NCBI GenBank assembly: GCA_035361075.1
Contig: DAOSBX010000060.1
Location: forward strand, 1 to 12,225
Source of the DNA: Candidatus Hydrogenedens sp.
Lineage (GTDB): Bacteria; Hydrogenedentota; Hydrogenedentia; Hydrogenedentales; Hydrogenedentaceae
Direction of reading: 5' to 3'
DNA length: 12,225 nt
This document shows positions 1 through 6,264 of the stretch, piece by piece (position 1 is the first letter of the stretch; every line of letters begins with the position of its first letter). The notes below the pieces were generated by a model, which made no database searches, was not told the DNA's origin, and saw nothing but the letters and a program-made list of their open reading frames with translations. The translations under genes were made by a program, and so were the position numbers.

Positions 1-1
1 G

Positions 2-238
2 AAACGAGTCACTCACCGAGAAGACGTGCGTAAAACACTCGAGGAGTTTATTAAGTTTGATGACGGACCTGCGTTTCTCGAAGTAGTTGTAGACAAAAAA
101 GCACTTGTGTTTCCGATGGTAGGCCCAGGTGCAGGATATAAAGATATGGTCACAGGTCCCTTTATCAAATCACGCGAAATTCCAAAACCAGAGGAAGAAC
201 CGCAAGACGCTTCTGACGCTTTTGCAGAAGCATTCTAA
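2..238 (+). CDS. ilvB: Acetolactate synthase large subunit, C-terminal fragment (5' end outside window)
   Basis: The frame is open from the first bases of the window and ends at TAA 236-238, giving about 78 residues of a longer protein. The stretch PAFLEVVVDKKALVFPMVGPG followed by a GYKDM segment matches the C-terminal end of thiamine-diphosphate-dependent acetolactate synthase, the first common enzyme of valine, leucine and isoleucine synthesis. After this core comes an acidic, alanine-rich tail of about 20 residues (KPEEEPQDASDAFAEAF) that looks like a lineage-specific extension. A GTG at 26 is only an internal codon: the homology continues upstream of it. No ilvN regulatory subunit follows, because a terminator and then a convergent gene come next. 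The family call is good; a related ThDP enzyme such as glyoxylate carboligase cannot be fully excluded from the tail alone. Confidence 0.82.
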   Translation, partial: KRVTHREDVRKTLEEFIKFDDGPAFLEVVVDKKALVFPMVGPGAGYKDMVTGPFIKSREIPKPEEEPQDASDAFAEAF

Positions 239-269
239 AAGTTGCAAATTCTGTTTTATCTAATCATTA

Positions 270-300
270 GGGCGGTATAAACGCTATACCGCCCATTTTA
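270..300 (+). terminator. Rho-independent terminator after ilvB
   Basis: A perfect 10-bp stem (GGGCGGTATA at 270-279 with TATACCGCCC at 285-294) encloses a 5-base loop, and is followed on the plus strand by the T-rich run ATTTTATTCT. It lies 31 bases after the ilvB stop. The minus-strand side lacks a T run, so it should mainly stop plus-strand transcription, although the stem also faces the convergent phosphodiesterase gene. Confidence 0.85.
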
Positions 301-332
301 TTCTCGATTTTAACAGAACTACTGGAACAGGC

Positions 333-1220
333 CTAACTCCCTGATAATTCCTTTTCCAACTGTGCTACACGGTCAGGATGGTCAGATAAAATCCAGTTCA
401 CTTCAGATTGTAAATACTTTTTAATACTTTCCGGATTGTTGACCGTAAATACAAGAATTTGAATTCCTTTCTCCTTCATCTTTTTCATATCGTCATTAGT
501 TATCTTAAAATAGTCCTCCATTTTTTCATTTATTGCCAACATCATTGCAGGTGGTTTGTATTCTTCCCATTTATTGTTTCGTAAAACTCTTAGAAATTCT
601 TCAGCATCATAAGTGGTAAAACAAGTTTTAATTTGTGGTGCCTCGCTTCTAATTCTTTGAATAATCATTGGGTAAATTGATGCGAGGTAAACATTGTTAG
701 TCATATTCCGCTTTAGGATAGGTTCAACAATGGGCTTTATGTTATCTACAAAAGGTTTAACTTCAAATAAAAATGTATGAGTTGGGAAGGCTTCAAGAAC
801 TTCGTCGAGTGTCGGGACTGTAATCCCCTTCCCACGATATGGATACGTCTGACCACCATCCGTCGTAAAATTAAACCCTGCATCCAACATTTTAATTTCT
901 TTCAACGTCTTTTTACTGACCTGTCCCTGACCATTTGTTGTTCGTTCCACATCACTGTCATGCATAAGTACCGCAACGCCATCAGCTGTTAATTGTATAT
1001 CCCCTTCAAGTAAGCAATTTTTCCATAGCGATGCCGTCTGTTGATAAGCAAACAATGTATTTTCGGGAAACAAAGCCTTTCCCCCACGATGTGCAGCTAC
1101 TTTTGTTTGTATCCCTGATTTACCTTCTAAATCCGAAGCAGTAGCACCAGAAACTACAAAATTACAGCATGTCACAATGCTGATAACAACAAAACAGAGC
1201 CATTTATATTTACCACCCAT
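333..1220 (-). CDS. Exported glycerophosphodiester phosphodiesterase family protein
   Basis: This 295-residue protein has the GDPD-family TIM-barrel signature. Residues numbered from the preferred start: AHRGG (H44, R45), PENT (E53), the metal-binding pair E72/D74 in LEGDIQLTADG, H87-D88 in LMHDSD, E153 and K155 in LFEVKP, and the C-terminal WILSDHPDRV matching the family's TDxP element. Family enzymes hydrolyse glycerophosphodiesters to glycerol-3-phosphate and an alcohol. Residues 5-28 form a hydrophobic signal peptide ending SGATAS, so it is probably secreted or periplasmic; VTCC is a poor lipobox. An ATG at 1235 is in frame, but AAGGAG lies inside its codons 2-3 and sits 6 bases before the ATG at 1220, which is therefore the preferred start. 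It stands alone, convergent to ilvB and divergent from the reductase gene. The true substrate is unknown. Confidence 0.9.
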   Translation of the reverse strand: MGGKYKWLCFVVISIVTCCNFVVSGATASDLEGKSGIQTKVAAHRGGKALFPENTLFAYQQTASLWKNCLLEGDIQLTADGVAVLMHDSDVERTTNGQGQVSKKTLKEIKMLDAGFNFTTDGGQTYPYRGKGITVPTLDEVLEAFPTHTFLFEVKPFVDNIKPIVEPILKRNMTNNVYLASIYPMIIQRIRSEAPQIKTCFTTYDAEEFLRVLRNNKWEEYKPPAMMLAINEKMEDYFKITNDDMKKMKEKGIQILVFTVNNPESIKKYLQSEVNWILSDHPDRVAQLEKELSGS

Positions 1221-1226
1221 AAAAAA

Positions 1227-1232
1227 CTCCTT
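1227..1232 (-). promoter_or_regulatory. Shine-Dalgarno AAGGAG that decides the phosphodiesterase start
   Basis: On the minus strand AAGGAG is followed by six T residues and then ATG (1220). The upstream in-frame ATG at 1235 has no such site before it (CAAAATAATCAAAAC), so the site favours the shorter protein. Confidence 0.75.
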
Positions 1233-1290
1233 CATGTTTTGATTATTTTGACAGAAAAGCCTTAAACTAAGTTTCGTGATAAAATATAAG

Positions 1291-1296
1291 TATAAT
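1291..1296 (+). promoter_or_regulatory. Possible -10 box for the reductase/sensor operon
   Basis: A perfect TATAAT lies 28 bases before the reductase start. No convincing -35 box is found at the usual 16-18 base distance (TAAGTT at best). This divergent 104-base gap must also hold the promoter of the minus-strand phosphodiesterase gene. Confidence 0.4.
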
Positions 1297-1324
1297 TTAA
1301 CATTTTAACAGAAAGGAATATCTT

Positions 1325-2155
1325 ATGGTGCAGTGGTTTGATAATCAAGTGGTAATAGTTACGGGAGCAGGTAGAGGTATTGGCTTTTCCACAGCCAAGC
1401 TGTTCGCCCAGTTTGGTGCTAAAGTGGTAATAAACGATTATGACACTGCTTGTGCAGATAATGCGGCAAGTGAATTAAAAAATGCTGGTTATCAAGTATT
1501 ATCCGTACCAGGTGATGTTACTGACCCACAATATCCAGATTTGTTAATGAAAAAAACAGTTGAAGAGTTTGGAAAGATTAATGTCATCGTAAATAATGCA
1601 GGCTACACATGGGACGGTATGATACATAAAATGAGCGATAAACAATTTATGGCAATGTTAGAAATCCATAACGTCGCACCGTTCCGCATCATTCGTTCTT
1701 CTGCTCCATATATGCGTGAAGTTGCAAAACAAGAAAAAGCAGAAGGTAAAACCCCAGAACCGAGAAGCATAATCAATGTGTCTTCTCTATCAGGATTGCA
1801 TGGCAATGTAGGTCAGGCAAATTACAGCACTGCCAAAAGTGGAATTGTTGGGTTAACAAAAACCATCGCTAAAGAATGGGGTCCTTTCGGAATTCGTTGT
1901 AATGCAGTGGCATTCGGATTTATCGAGACACGACTGACCCAAGACCAAGAAACAGGAGAGCAAATAGAGGTAGAAGGTGAAAAAGTACAGTTAGGAATTC
2001 CTGCTCACATGAAAGGGATGATAACCATGCTTATTCCTTTAGGTCGACCAGGCACACCAGACGAAGCAGCTGGTCCCATTGTATTCCTCGCTTCACCCCT
2101 TGCCTCATACATTACAGGTATTTGCTTAGAAGTTACAGGTGGATTACAAGTCTAA
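1325..2155 (+). CDS. FabG-like short-chain dehydrogenase/reductase
   Basis: A 276-residue classical SDR. It shows the nucleotide-binding TGAGRGIG (13-20), D38 after the second strand (VINDYD), NNAG (90-93), N116, and the catalytic S154-Y167-K171 (SSLSG and YSTAK); the 13-residue Ser-Tyr spacing equals that of FabG. NAFGFIET-like residues near 194-202 (NAVAFGFIET) and the C-terminal VTGGLQV are also FabG-like. Two insertions, about 132-147 (charged, EKAEGKTPEP) and about 206-230, make it longer than the 245-residue FabG and match a subgroup often annotated as 3-oxoacyl-ACP or 3-hydroxyacyl-CoA reductase. AAAGGA lies 7 bases before the ATG. The next gene, a hydrogenase-like sensor kinase, starts 3 bases after its stop. 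The substrate cannot be told from the sequence. Confidence 0.9.
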   Translation: MVQWFDNQVVIVTGAGRGIGFSTAKLFAQFGAKVVINDYDTACADNAASELKNAGYQVLSVPGDVTDPQYPDLLMKKTVEEFGKINVIVNNAGYTWDGMIHKMSDKQFMAMLEIHNVAPFRIIRSSAPYMREVAKQEKAEGKTPEPRSIINVSSLSGLHGNVGQANYSTAKSGIVGLTKTIAKEWGPFGIRCNAVAFGFIETRLTQDQETGEQIEVEGEKVQLGIPAHMKGMITMLIPLGRPGTPDEAAGPIVFLASPLASYITGICLEVTGGLQV

Positions 2156-2158
2156 TTT

Positions 2159-4246
2159 ATGAAACCCCGAAATGACATACAGCTTGTCCGAACAATACCC
2201 GAACGGTGTAGGATCTGCTATACCTGCGTCCGCGAATGCCCCGCAAAAGCAATACGGGTAGTCCATGGACAAGCAGAAGTCATTCCAGAACGTTGTATTG
2301 GCTGTGGAAATTGCGTTAAGGTTTGCAGTCAAAAGGCTAAAGAAATATACAGCCCTATTGACGAGGTTATGCAAGTACTTAAAAACAAACAGCCCACCAT
2401 CGCTTTATTAGCACCAAGTTTTCCCGCAGAATTTTCAGACTGTTCGCCATATCAGGTTTGTGGAGCATTAAAACAACTTGGATTTACTTATGTAGTAGAA
2501 GTTGGTGCAGGTGCAGACCTTGTATCACGAGCGTATCGAAATCTTTTATCAGAAAATCCAGGACGTTCCTATATTGCCACAACATGCCCCGCCGTAGTTG
2601 CATATGTAGAACGATATTTCCCTCAATTAGTTCCTTTTTTGGCTCCAGTTGTTTCTCCTATGGTGGCAACTGCAAGAGCGACACGACGAATGTATGGAAA
2701 ATGCTTCTTTGTCGTATTTATTGGTCCCTGCATTGCAAAGAAAGGTGAGGCACAATCCGAATCACTTGCTAATGAGGTAAATGAAGTTCTAACCTTTGCA
2801 GAAATGAGACAGATTCTTGATATAGCACTTCCAAATTGGAAAATAGACTCTAAAGAGATTCCCTTTGACCCTCCTATCTCCGGCCCTGGGAGCCTCTTTC
2901 CTATTAGCCGTGGCTTAATACAGTCCGCATCAATTCCAGAAGATTTAACAACGGGCAATGTAATTGTCGCAGAAGGCAGGTCAGACTTTGTCGAGGCGAT
3001 TCGCGAGTTTGATGAAGGACATTGCCGACCCCATCTATTAGAAATATTAGCCTGTGAAGGTTGTATCATGGGACCTGGCTATTCACAAAAAGCAACACTA
3101 TATAGAAGGCGTTCCTATGTAAGCCAGTATGTGCAAAATAAATTAAAACATATTGACTGGCAGTTATGGCGACAACAAATGGCTCTTCTGGCTCAAATTG
3201 AAATGTCCCGCAAATATATCCCCTATGAACAACATTCACCACAACCAACATCTGCCCAAATTGAAGAGATTATGCATACCTTAGGCAAGTTTAAGCCAGA
3301 GGATGAATTAAATTGTGGAGCGTGTGGTTATGATACTTGTTTAGAACACGCAATAGCGATTTATAATGGACTTGCTCAGACAGAAATGTGTTTACCCTTT
3401 ACCATTCAGAGATTAAGAGAAACAATACAAAATTTGGCAGAATCAAACAAAAAATTAGAAAAAACACAAGAAAACCTTATGCAAGCTGAAAAATTAGCAA
3501 GTGTCGGCCAGCTCGCTGCAGGTATTGCTCATGAACTTAACAATCCATTAGGCGTATTGCTCATGTATGCACATCTACTTCTGGATGAACATGGTATTGA
3601 TGAGTCTCTGAAAGAAGACCTAAAAATGATTGTAACACAAGCAGACCGTTGTAAACGGATTGTTTCTGGACTACTACATTTTGCAAGACAAAATAAGATT
3701 AACATTGAAACAACAAATGTGCCAAGACTTATTGAACATGCATGTAAATTGGTTATTATCCCGCCAGAAATTAATGTTAAAATAGCTGACCACATGAAAA
3801 ATCCAACAGCAGAATTAGACAAAGACCAAATCATTCAAGTCTTAACCAATTTAATCACGAACGCAGTACAGGCAATGCCCCATGGTGGCACCTTAACACT
3901 CATAACAGAAGATTCACCAGATGAAATATATATCACAGTAGAAGATACAGGGACAGGTATCCCAAAAGAAAATGTAACCAAAATATTTGAGCCTTTCTTT
4001 ACAACAAAAGAAATGGGGAAAGGCACAGGAATGGGGCTTGCCATTACTTACGGCATTGTGAAAATGCACCGTGGGCAAATTACCGTAGAATCAAATGACA
4101 ATCCTAAAGATGGCCCAACAGGAACAAAATTCTATATTTCACTTCCAAGGTATGCTACGCCCGCAAATGAAGTTAAAGAGATGGATATGAAAGATTGGTT
4201 AGAGGCACAAGAAGTTATAGAAAATTCACAAAATACTGCTACGTAA
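2159..4246 (+). CDS. [FeFe]-hydrogenase-like (H-cluster) sensor histidine kinase
   Basis: A 695-residue fusion without membrane segments. (1) Two 4Fe-4S ferredoxin sites, C17/C20/C23/C27 and C46/C49/C52/C56. (2) A [FeFe]-hydrogenase large-subunit domain, about 78-310, with motif L1 TTCPAVV (C143), L2 GPCIAKKGE (C191) and L3 LACEGCIMGPG (C299, C302). (3) An RnfB-type Fe-S domain, C386/C389/C394/C411 (CGACGYDTC...C). (4) A coiled linker, about 415-445. (5) A kinase: H458 in AGIAHELNNPLG, N568, DTGTG (596-600), and KGTGMGLA (621-628). The four H-cluster ligands are kept, but the proton-shuttle Cys of catalytic enzymes (TSCCP) is Thr142, and L3 is CxxC where catalytic enzymes have CxxxC. This fits the sensory hydrogenases linked to kinases (group C or a relative), probably sensing H2 or redox state in the cytoplasm. 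There is no strong Shine-Dalgarno site (AGGTGGA is 15 bases away), so translation is probably coupled to the reductase gene. Confidence 0.88.
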   Translation: MKPRNDIQLVRTIPERCRICYTCVRECPAKAIRVVHGQAEVIPERCIGCGNCVKVCSQKAKEIYSPIDEVMQVLKNKQPTIALLAPSFPAEFSDCSPYQVCGALKQLGFTYVVEVGAGADLVSRAYRNLLSENPGRSYIATTCPAVVAYVERYFPQLVPFLAPVVSPMVATARATRRMYGKCFFVVFIGPCIAKKGEAQSESLANEVNEVLTFAEMRQILDIALPNWKIDSKEIPFDPPISGPGSLFPISRGLIQSASIPEDLTTGNVIVAEGRSDFVEAIREFDEGHCRPHLLEILACEGCIMGPGYSQKATLYRRRSYVSQYVQNKLKHIDWQLWRQQMALLAQIEMSRKYIPYEQHSPQPTSAQIEEIMHTLGKFKPEDELNCGACGYDTCLEHAIAIYNGLAQTEMCLPFTIQRLRETIQNLAESNKKLEKTQENLMQAEKLASVGQLAAGIAHELNNPLGVLLMYAHLLLDEHGIDESLKEDLKMIVTQADRCKRIVSGLLHFARQNKINIETTNVPRLIEHACKLVIIPPEINVKIADHMKNPTAELDKDQIIQVLTNLITNAVQAMPHGGTLTLITEDSPDEIYITVEDTGTGIPKENVTKIFEPFFTTKEMGKGTGMGLAITYGIVKMHRGQITVESNDNPKDGPTGTKFYISLPRYATPANEVKEMDMKDWLEAQEVIENSQNTAT

Positions 4247-4253
4247 TATAAAC

Positions 4254-4259
4254 AGAGGA
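4254..4259 (+). promoter_or_regulatory. Shine-Dalgarno AGAGGA that decides the receiver-kinase start
   Basis: AGAGGA ends 8 bases before the ATG at 4268. The in-frame ATG at 4259 overlaps the last base of this site and cannot use it, so the start at 4268 is preferred. Confidence 0.7.
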
Positions 4260-4267
4260 TGTGCTTT

Positions 4268-5422
4268 ATGAGAGAAGAAACTTTCAATGTATTAGTTGTA
4301 GATGATGAACCTGGAATACGTATTGGAGTTGCCCGCGTCCTCCAGAATTTTTCTATTGAATTAACAGAAGTAGATTGTAAAGTATCTTTCACTGTAGATA
4401 CGGTAAACAGTGCGGAAGAAGCCATCGAAAAAATTAAAACAAAGCCACCACATATCCTTCTGTTAGACAATAAACTACCTGGAATGAGCGGTTTAGAAGC
4501 GTTAGAAAAAATTGTTGCAATGAAATTATTAGAAACATATACAGTCATTATTACTGCTTACGCTTCTATCGAAACGGCTGTTAAAGCAACCAAACATGGT
4601 GCCTACGACTTCCTTCCAAAACCGTTTACCCCAACAGACCTTAAAAGCACAATACATAAAGTAGTAAAACAACTCATTATAGAAAGAAAAGCAAGAGAAC
4701 TGGAAGAAGAGAAAAAACGGATGCGTTTTGAGTTTATCTCATTACTTGCACATGAACTCAAAGCACCCTTAAATGCTGTAGATGGTTACCTCCGAATATT
4801 AAAAGATATGAACATGAATGATAATCCTCAATTGTGCCAAGACCTTTTAGAACGTTGTCTCATTCGTAACGACTATATGCGGAAAATGATTAATGACCTC
4901 CTTGATCTAACACGCATAGAGTCAGGACAGAAAAAGAGGGATATTACGGAGGTCAATTTAAATGAACTGGCAAAATTAGCCATTGAAACCTCTTTAGTTG
5001 AGGCACAAAAACGAAACATTACCATAACACTTCATGCTGAAGAGCCCGTCATAATACGTGCTGACCGTGATGAAATGATTATTATTCTAAATAACCTCAT
5101 CTCGAACGCAGTCAAATATAACAAAGACAATGGGAAAGTAGATATCTATCTTCAAAAGGAACATAATAAAATTATTATTAAAGTTTCCGACACTGGTATA
5201 GGAATGACCCCCGAAGAATGTGCAAAGCTATTCCAGGACTTTGTGCGGATACGCAACAAAAAAACGGAATCTATTTTAGGAAGTGGATTAGGTTTGTCCA
5301 CAGTTAAAAAACTTGCTCAAATTTATGGTGGCGATGTTTCGGTTCATAGTGTTCCTGATGAAGGAAGTACCTTCACAGTAGAACTCTGCGATTACCTTGA
5401 AAAAGATGCAAACCCTTCCTAA
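4268..5422 (+). CDS. Hybrid response-regulator receiver / histidine kinase (REC-HisKA-HATPase)
   Basis: A 384-residue soluble protein. The receiver domain (about 7-130) has the acidic pair D12/D13, phospho-acceptor D67 in ILLLDNKLPGMSG, T96 and K118 in LPKPF. A charged coiled stretch (about 133-153) leads to a HisKA domain with H162 in LLAHELKAPLNA, then an HATPase domain with N280 in NNLISNAVKYN, DTGIG (308-312) and GSGLGLS (338-344). All residues needed for receiving and passing phosphate are present. It has no DNA-binding or other output domain, so it acts as a kinase controlled by phosphorylation of its own receiver, or as a relay step. It starts 21 bases after the hydrogenase-like sensor kinase, which makes that kinase its likely phosphodonor. 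The final partner is not in the window. Confidence 0.9.
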   Translation: MREETFNVLVVDDEPGIRIGVARVLQNFSIELTEVDCKVSFTVDTVNSAEEAIEKIKTKPPHILLLDNKLPGMSGLEALEKIVAMKLLETYTVIITAYASIETAVKATKHGAYDFLPKPFTPTDLKSTIHKVVKQLIIERKARELEEEKKRMRFEFISLLAHELKAPLNAVDGYLRILKDMNMNDNPQLCQDLLERCLIRNDYMRKMINDLLDLTRIESGQKKRDITEVNLNELAKLAIETSLVEAQKRNITITLHAEEPVIIRADRDEMIIILNNLISNAVKYNKDNGKVDIYLQKEHNKIIIKVSDTGIGMTPEECAKLFQDFVRIRNKKTESILGSGLGLSTVKKLAQIYGGDVSVHSVPDEGSTFTVELCDYLEKDANPS

Positions 5423-5447
5423 CCCTGTTAGTCCATAACTCACCCTG

Positions 5448-5483
5448 TCCGATGCGTCCGACCCGTCCTACGTATCCGACCAC
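5448..5483. repeat. Four degenerate tandem 9-mers of TCCGACnnn type
   Basis: TCCGATGCG, TCCGACCCG, TCCTACGTA and TCCGACCAC follow each other without spacers between the receiver-kinase and lipoprotein genes. The block is much richer in G and C than its surroundings. It has no strong hairpin and no spacers, so it is neither a CRISPR array nor an obvious terminator. A second, separate repeat follows: CCTAACAATT at 5484-5493 and 5511-5520. Confidence 0.6.
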
Positions 5484-5524
5484 CCTAACAATTAACCATT
5501 CGTATTTAAGCCTAACAATTTACT

Positions 5525-5538
5525 ATTATTTAAATAAT
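5525..5538. repeat. 14-base AT palindrome ATTATTTAAATAAT upstream of the lipoprotein gene
   Basis: A perfect palindrome 20 bases before the ATG at 5559. It could be an operator or overlap the -10 region of an internal promoter, because the spacer of 136 bases is long enough to hold one. AT-rich palindromes also arise by chance. Confidence 0.3.
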
Positions 5539-5547
5539 ATTTATAAG

Positions 5548-5552
5548 TGAGG
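5548..5552 (+). promoter_or_regulatory. Shine-Dalgarno TGAGG that decides the lipoprotein start
   Basis: TGAGG (within AGTGAGG, 5546-5552) ends 6 bases before the ATG at 5559. An in-frame GTG at 5547 lies inside the site and is rejected as the start. Confidence 0.6.
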
Positions 5553-5558
5553 TTATTA

Positions 5559-6263
5559 ATGAAGCATTTAATTTATTATTCATTAGTATTGTTAGTATTG
5601 GCTCTACCTTTGCTAAACATCTCTTGTAATGCTTACTTTGAAAGCAAGAAGAAAGTAGACGATAAAATGCTCTCCGAAGAAGAACGAGATGTATTAATGA
5701 AACATTCACCATCAAATGTTGACAATACGAATCTAAAGAAAAATATCGGTGATATAGAAAATGATTTACACTTCCTATTATGCATCCCTTCCTCAAAAGT
5801 ACCCTCAAATGCAAATATACAAAAAGAAGAAGGGAGCCATGGAAAAGTATCACGGATGGAAGTGAAAATAACATCCCCATACCCTAAAGAAATGTTTGTA
5901 GAGTTGAGTATCTTGCCACGTGGCACTATTGACTATAAAAAATACCCTGTTCGAGTTGATGGTAAAATTATACGTGATGGAGAGACAATTAATGAATTCA
6001 AGACCGTGATTACTGCGTTAGAGAGTAAAGCTATACCAGTCCCGATGGACAACATGTATCCCTTACGATTTGAAGTAAAGTTATGGGATACAGAGCCAGA
6101 AGGAGATTCAACAATGCTTTTGTATGCACAAGCAAAATTGTCTTTATATTCGCCAGAAATAGACCCCAATACAATCTATCAAGATAAAGGGGACTTGAAG
6201 CCAATAGAGGAAACAGAAGTATTAAGTAATCCACTAAGGATAACATTAATGAAAGGCAAATAA
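5559..6263 (+). CDS. Putative exported lipoprotein of unknown function
   Basis: 234 residues; I do not recognise the family. The N-terminus is a short basic start followed by a hydrophobic segment (about 4-19) ending LLNISC, so Cys23 may be lipidated. The lipobox is imperfect because Asn occupies the -3 position, so cleavage by ordinary signal peptidase is the alternative. Residues 24-90 are charged and low in structure signals. From about 100 onward alternating hydrophobic and polar stretches (VEVKITSPYP-like, MFVELSILPRG, YPLRFEVKLWDTEP) suggest a beta-sandwich domain. The following deacetylase starts 1 base after its stop, so the two are in one operon. Its role is probably at the envelope; nothing in the sequence gives a biochemical function. 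Confidence 0.75.
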   Translation: MKHLIYYSLVLLVLALPLLNISCNAYFESKKKVDDKMLSEEERDVLMKHSPSNVDNTNLKKNIGDIENDLHFLLCIPSSKVPSNANIQKEEGSHGKVSRMEVKITSPYPKEMFVELSILPRGTIDYKKYPVRVDGKIIRDGETINEFKTVITALESKAIPVPMDNMYPLRFEVKLWDTEPEGDSTMLLYAQAKLSLYSPEIDPNTIYQDKGDLKPIEETEVLSNPLRITLMKGK

Positions 6264-6264
6264 A

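Noticed and set aside
777..992. Plus-strand open frame of 71 codons inside the phosphodiesterase gene
   Set aside because: Antisense to the conserved catalytic region of the phosphodiesterase; no ribosome site and an implausible composition.
1248..1253. TTGACA as the -35 box of the reductase operon
   Set aside because: At 16-18 bases downstream there is only GTTTCG-like sequence; the good TATAAT at 1291 is 37 bases away, so the two cannot form one promoter.
2623..3069. Open frame of 148 codons on the minus strand
   Set aside because: It is fully antisense to the H-cluster domain, has no domain signature, and the plus-strand protein explains the sequence.
2159..4246. Catalytic, hydrogen-producing hydrogenase
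   Set aside because: The proton-shuttle Cys is absent, L3 is CxxC, and the C-terminal half is a complete histidine kinase with no HydB/HydC-type partners nearby.
4259..4267. ATG at 4259 as start of the receiver-kinase gene
   Set aside because: It overlaps the Shine-Dalgarno site AGAGGA, which is correctly spaced only for the ATG at 4268.
5448..5483. CRISPR-like array
   Set aside because: The units are 9 bases, contiguous and degenerate, with no spacers and no cas genes nearby.
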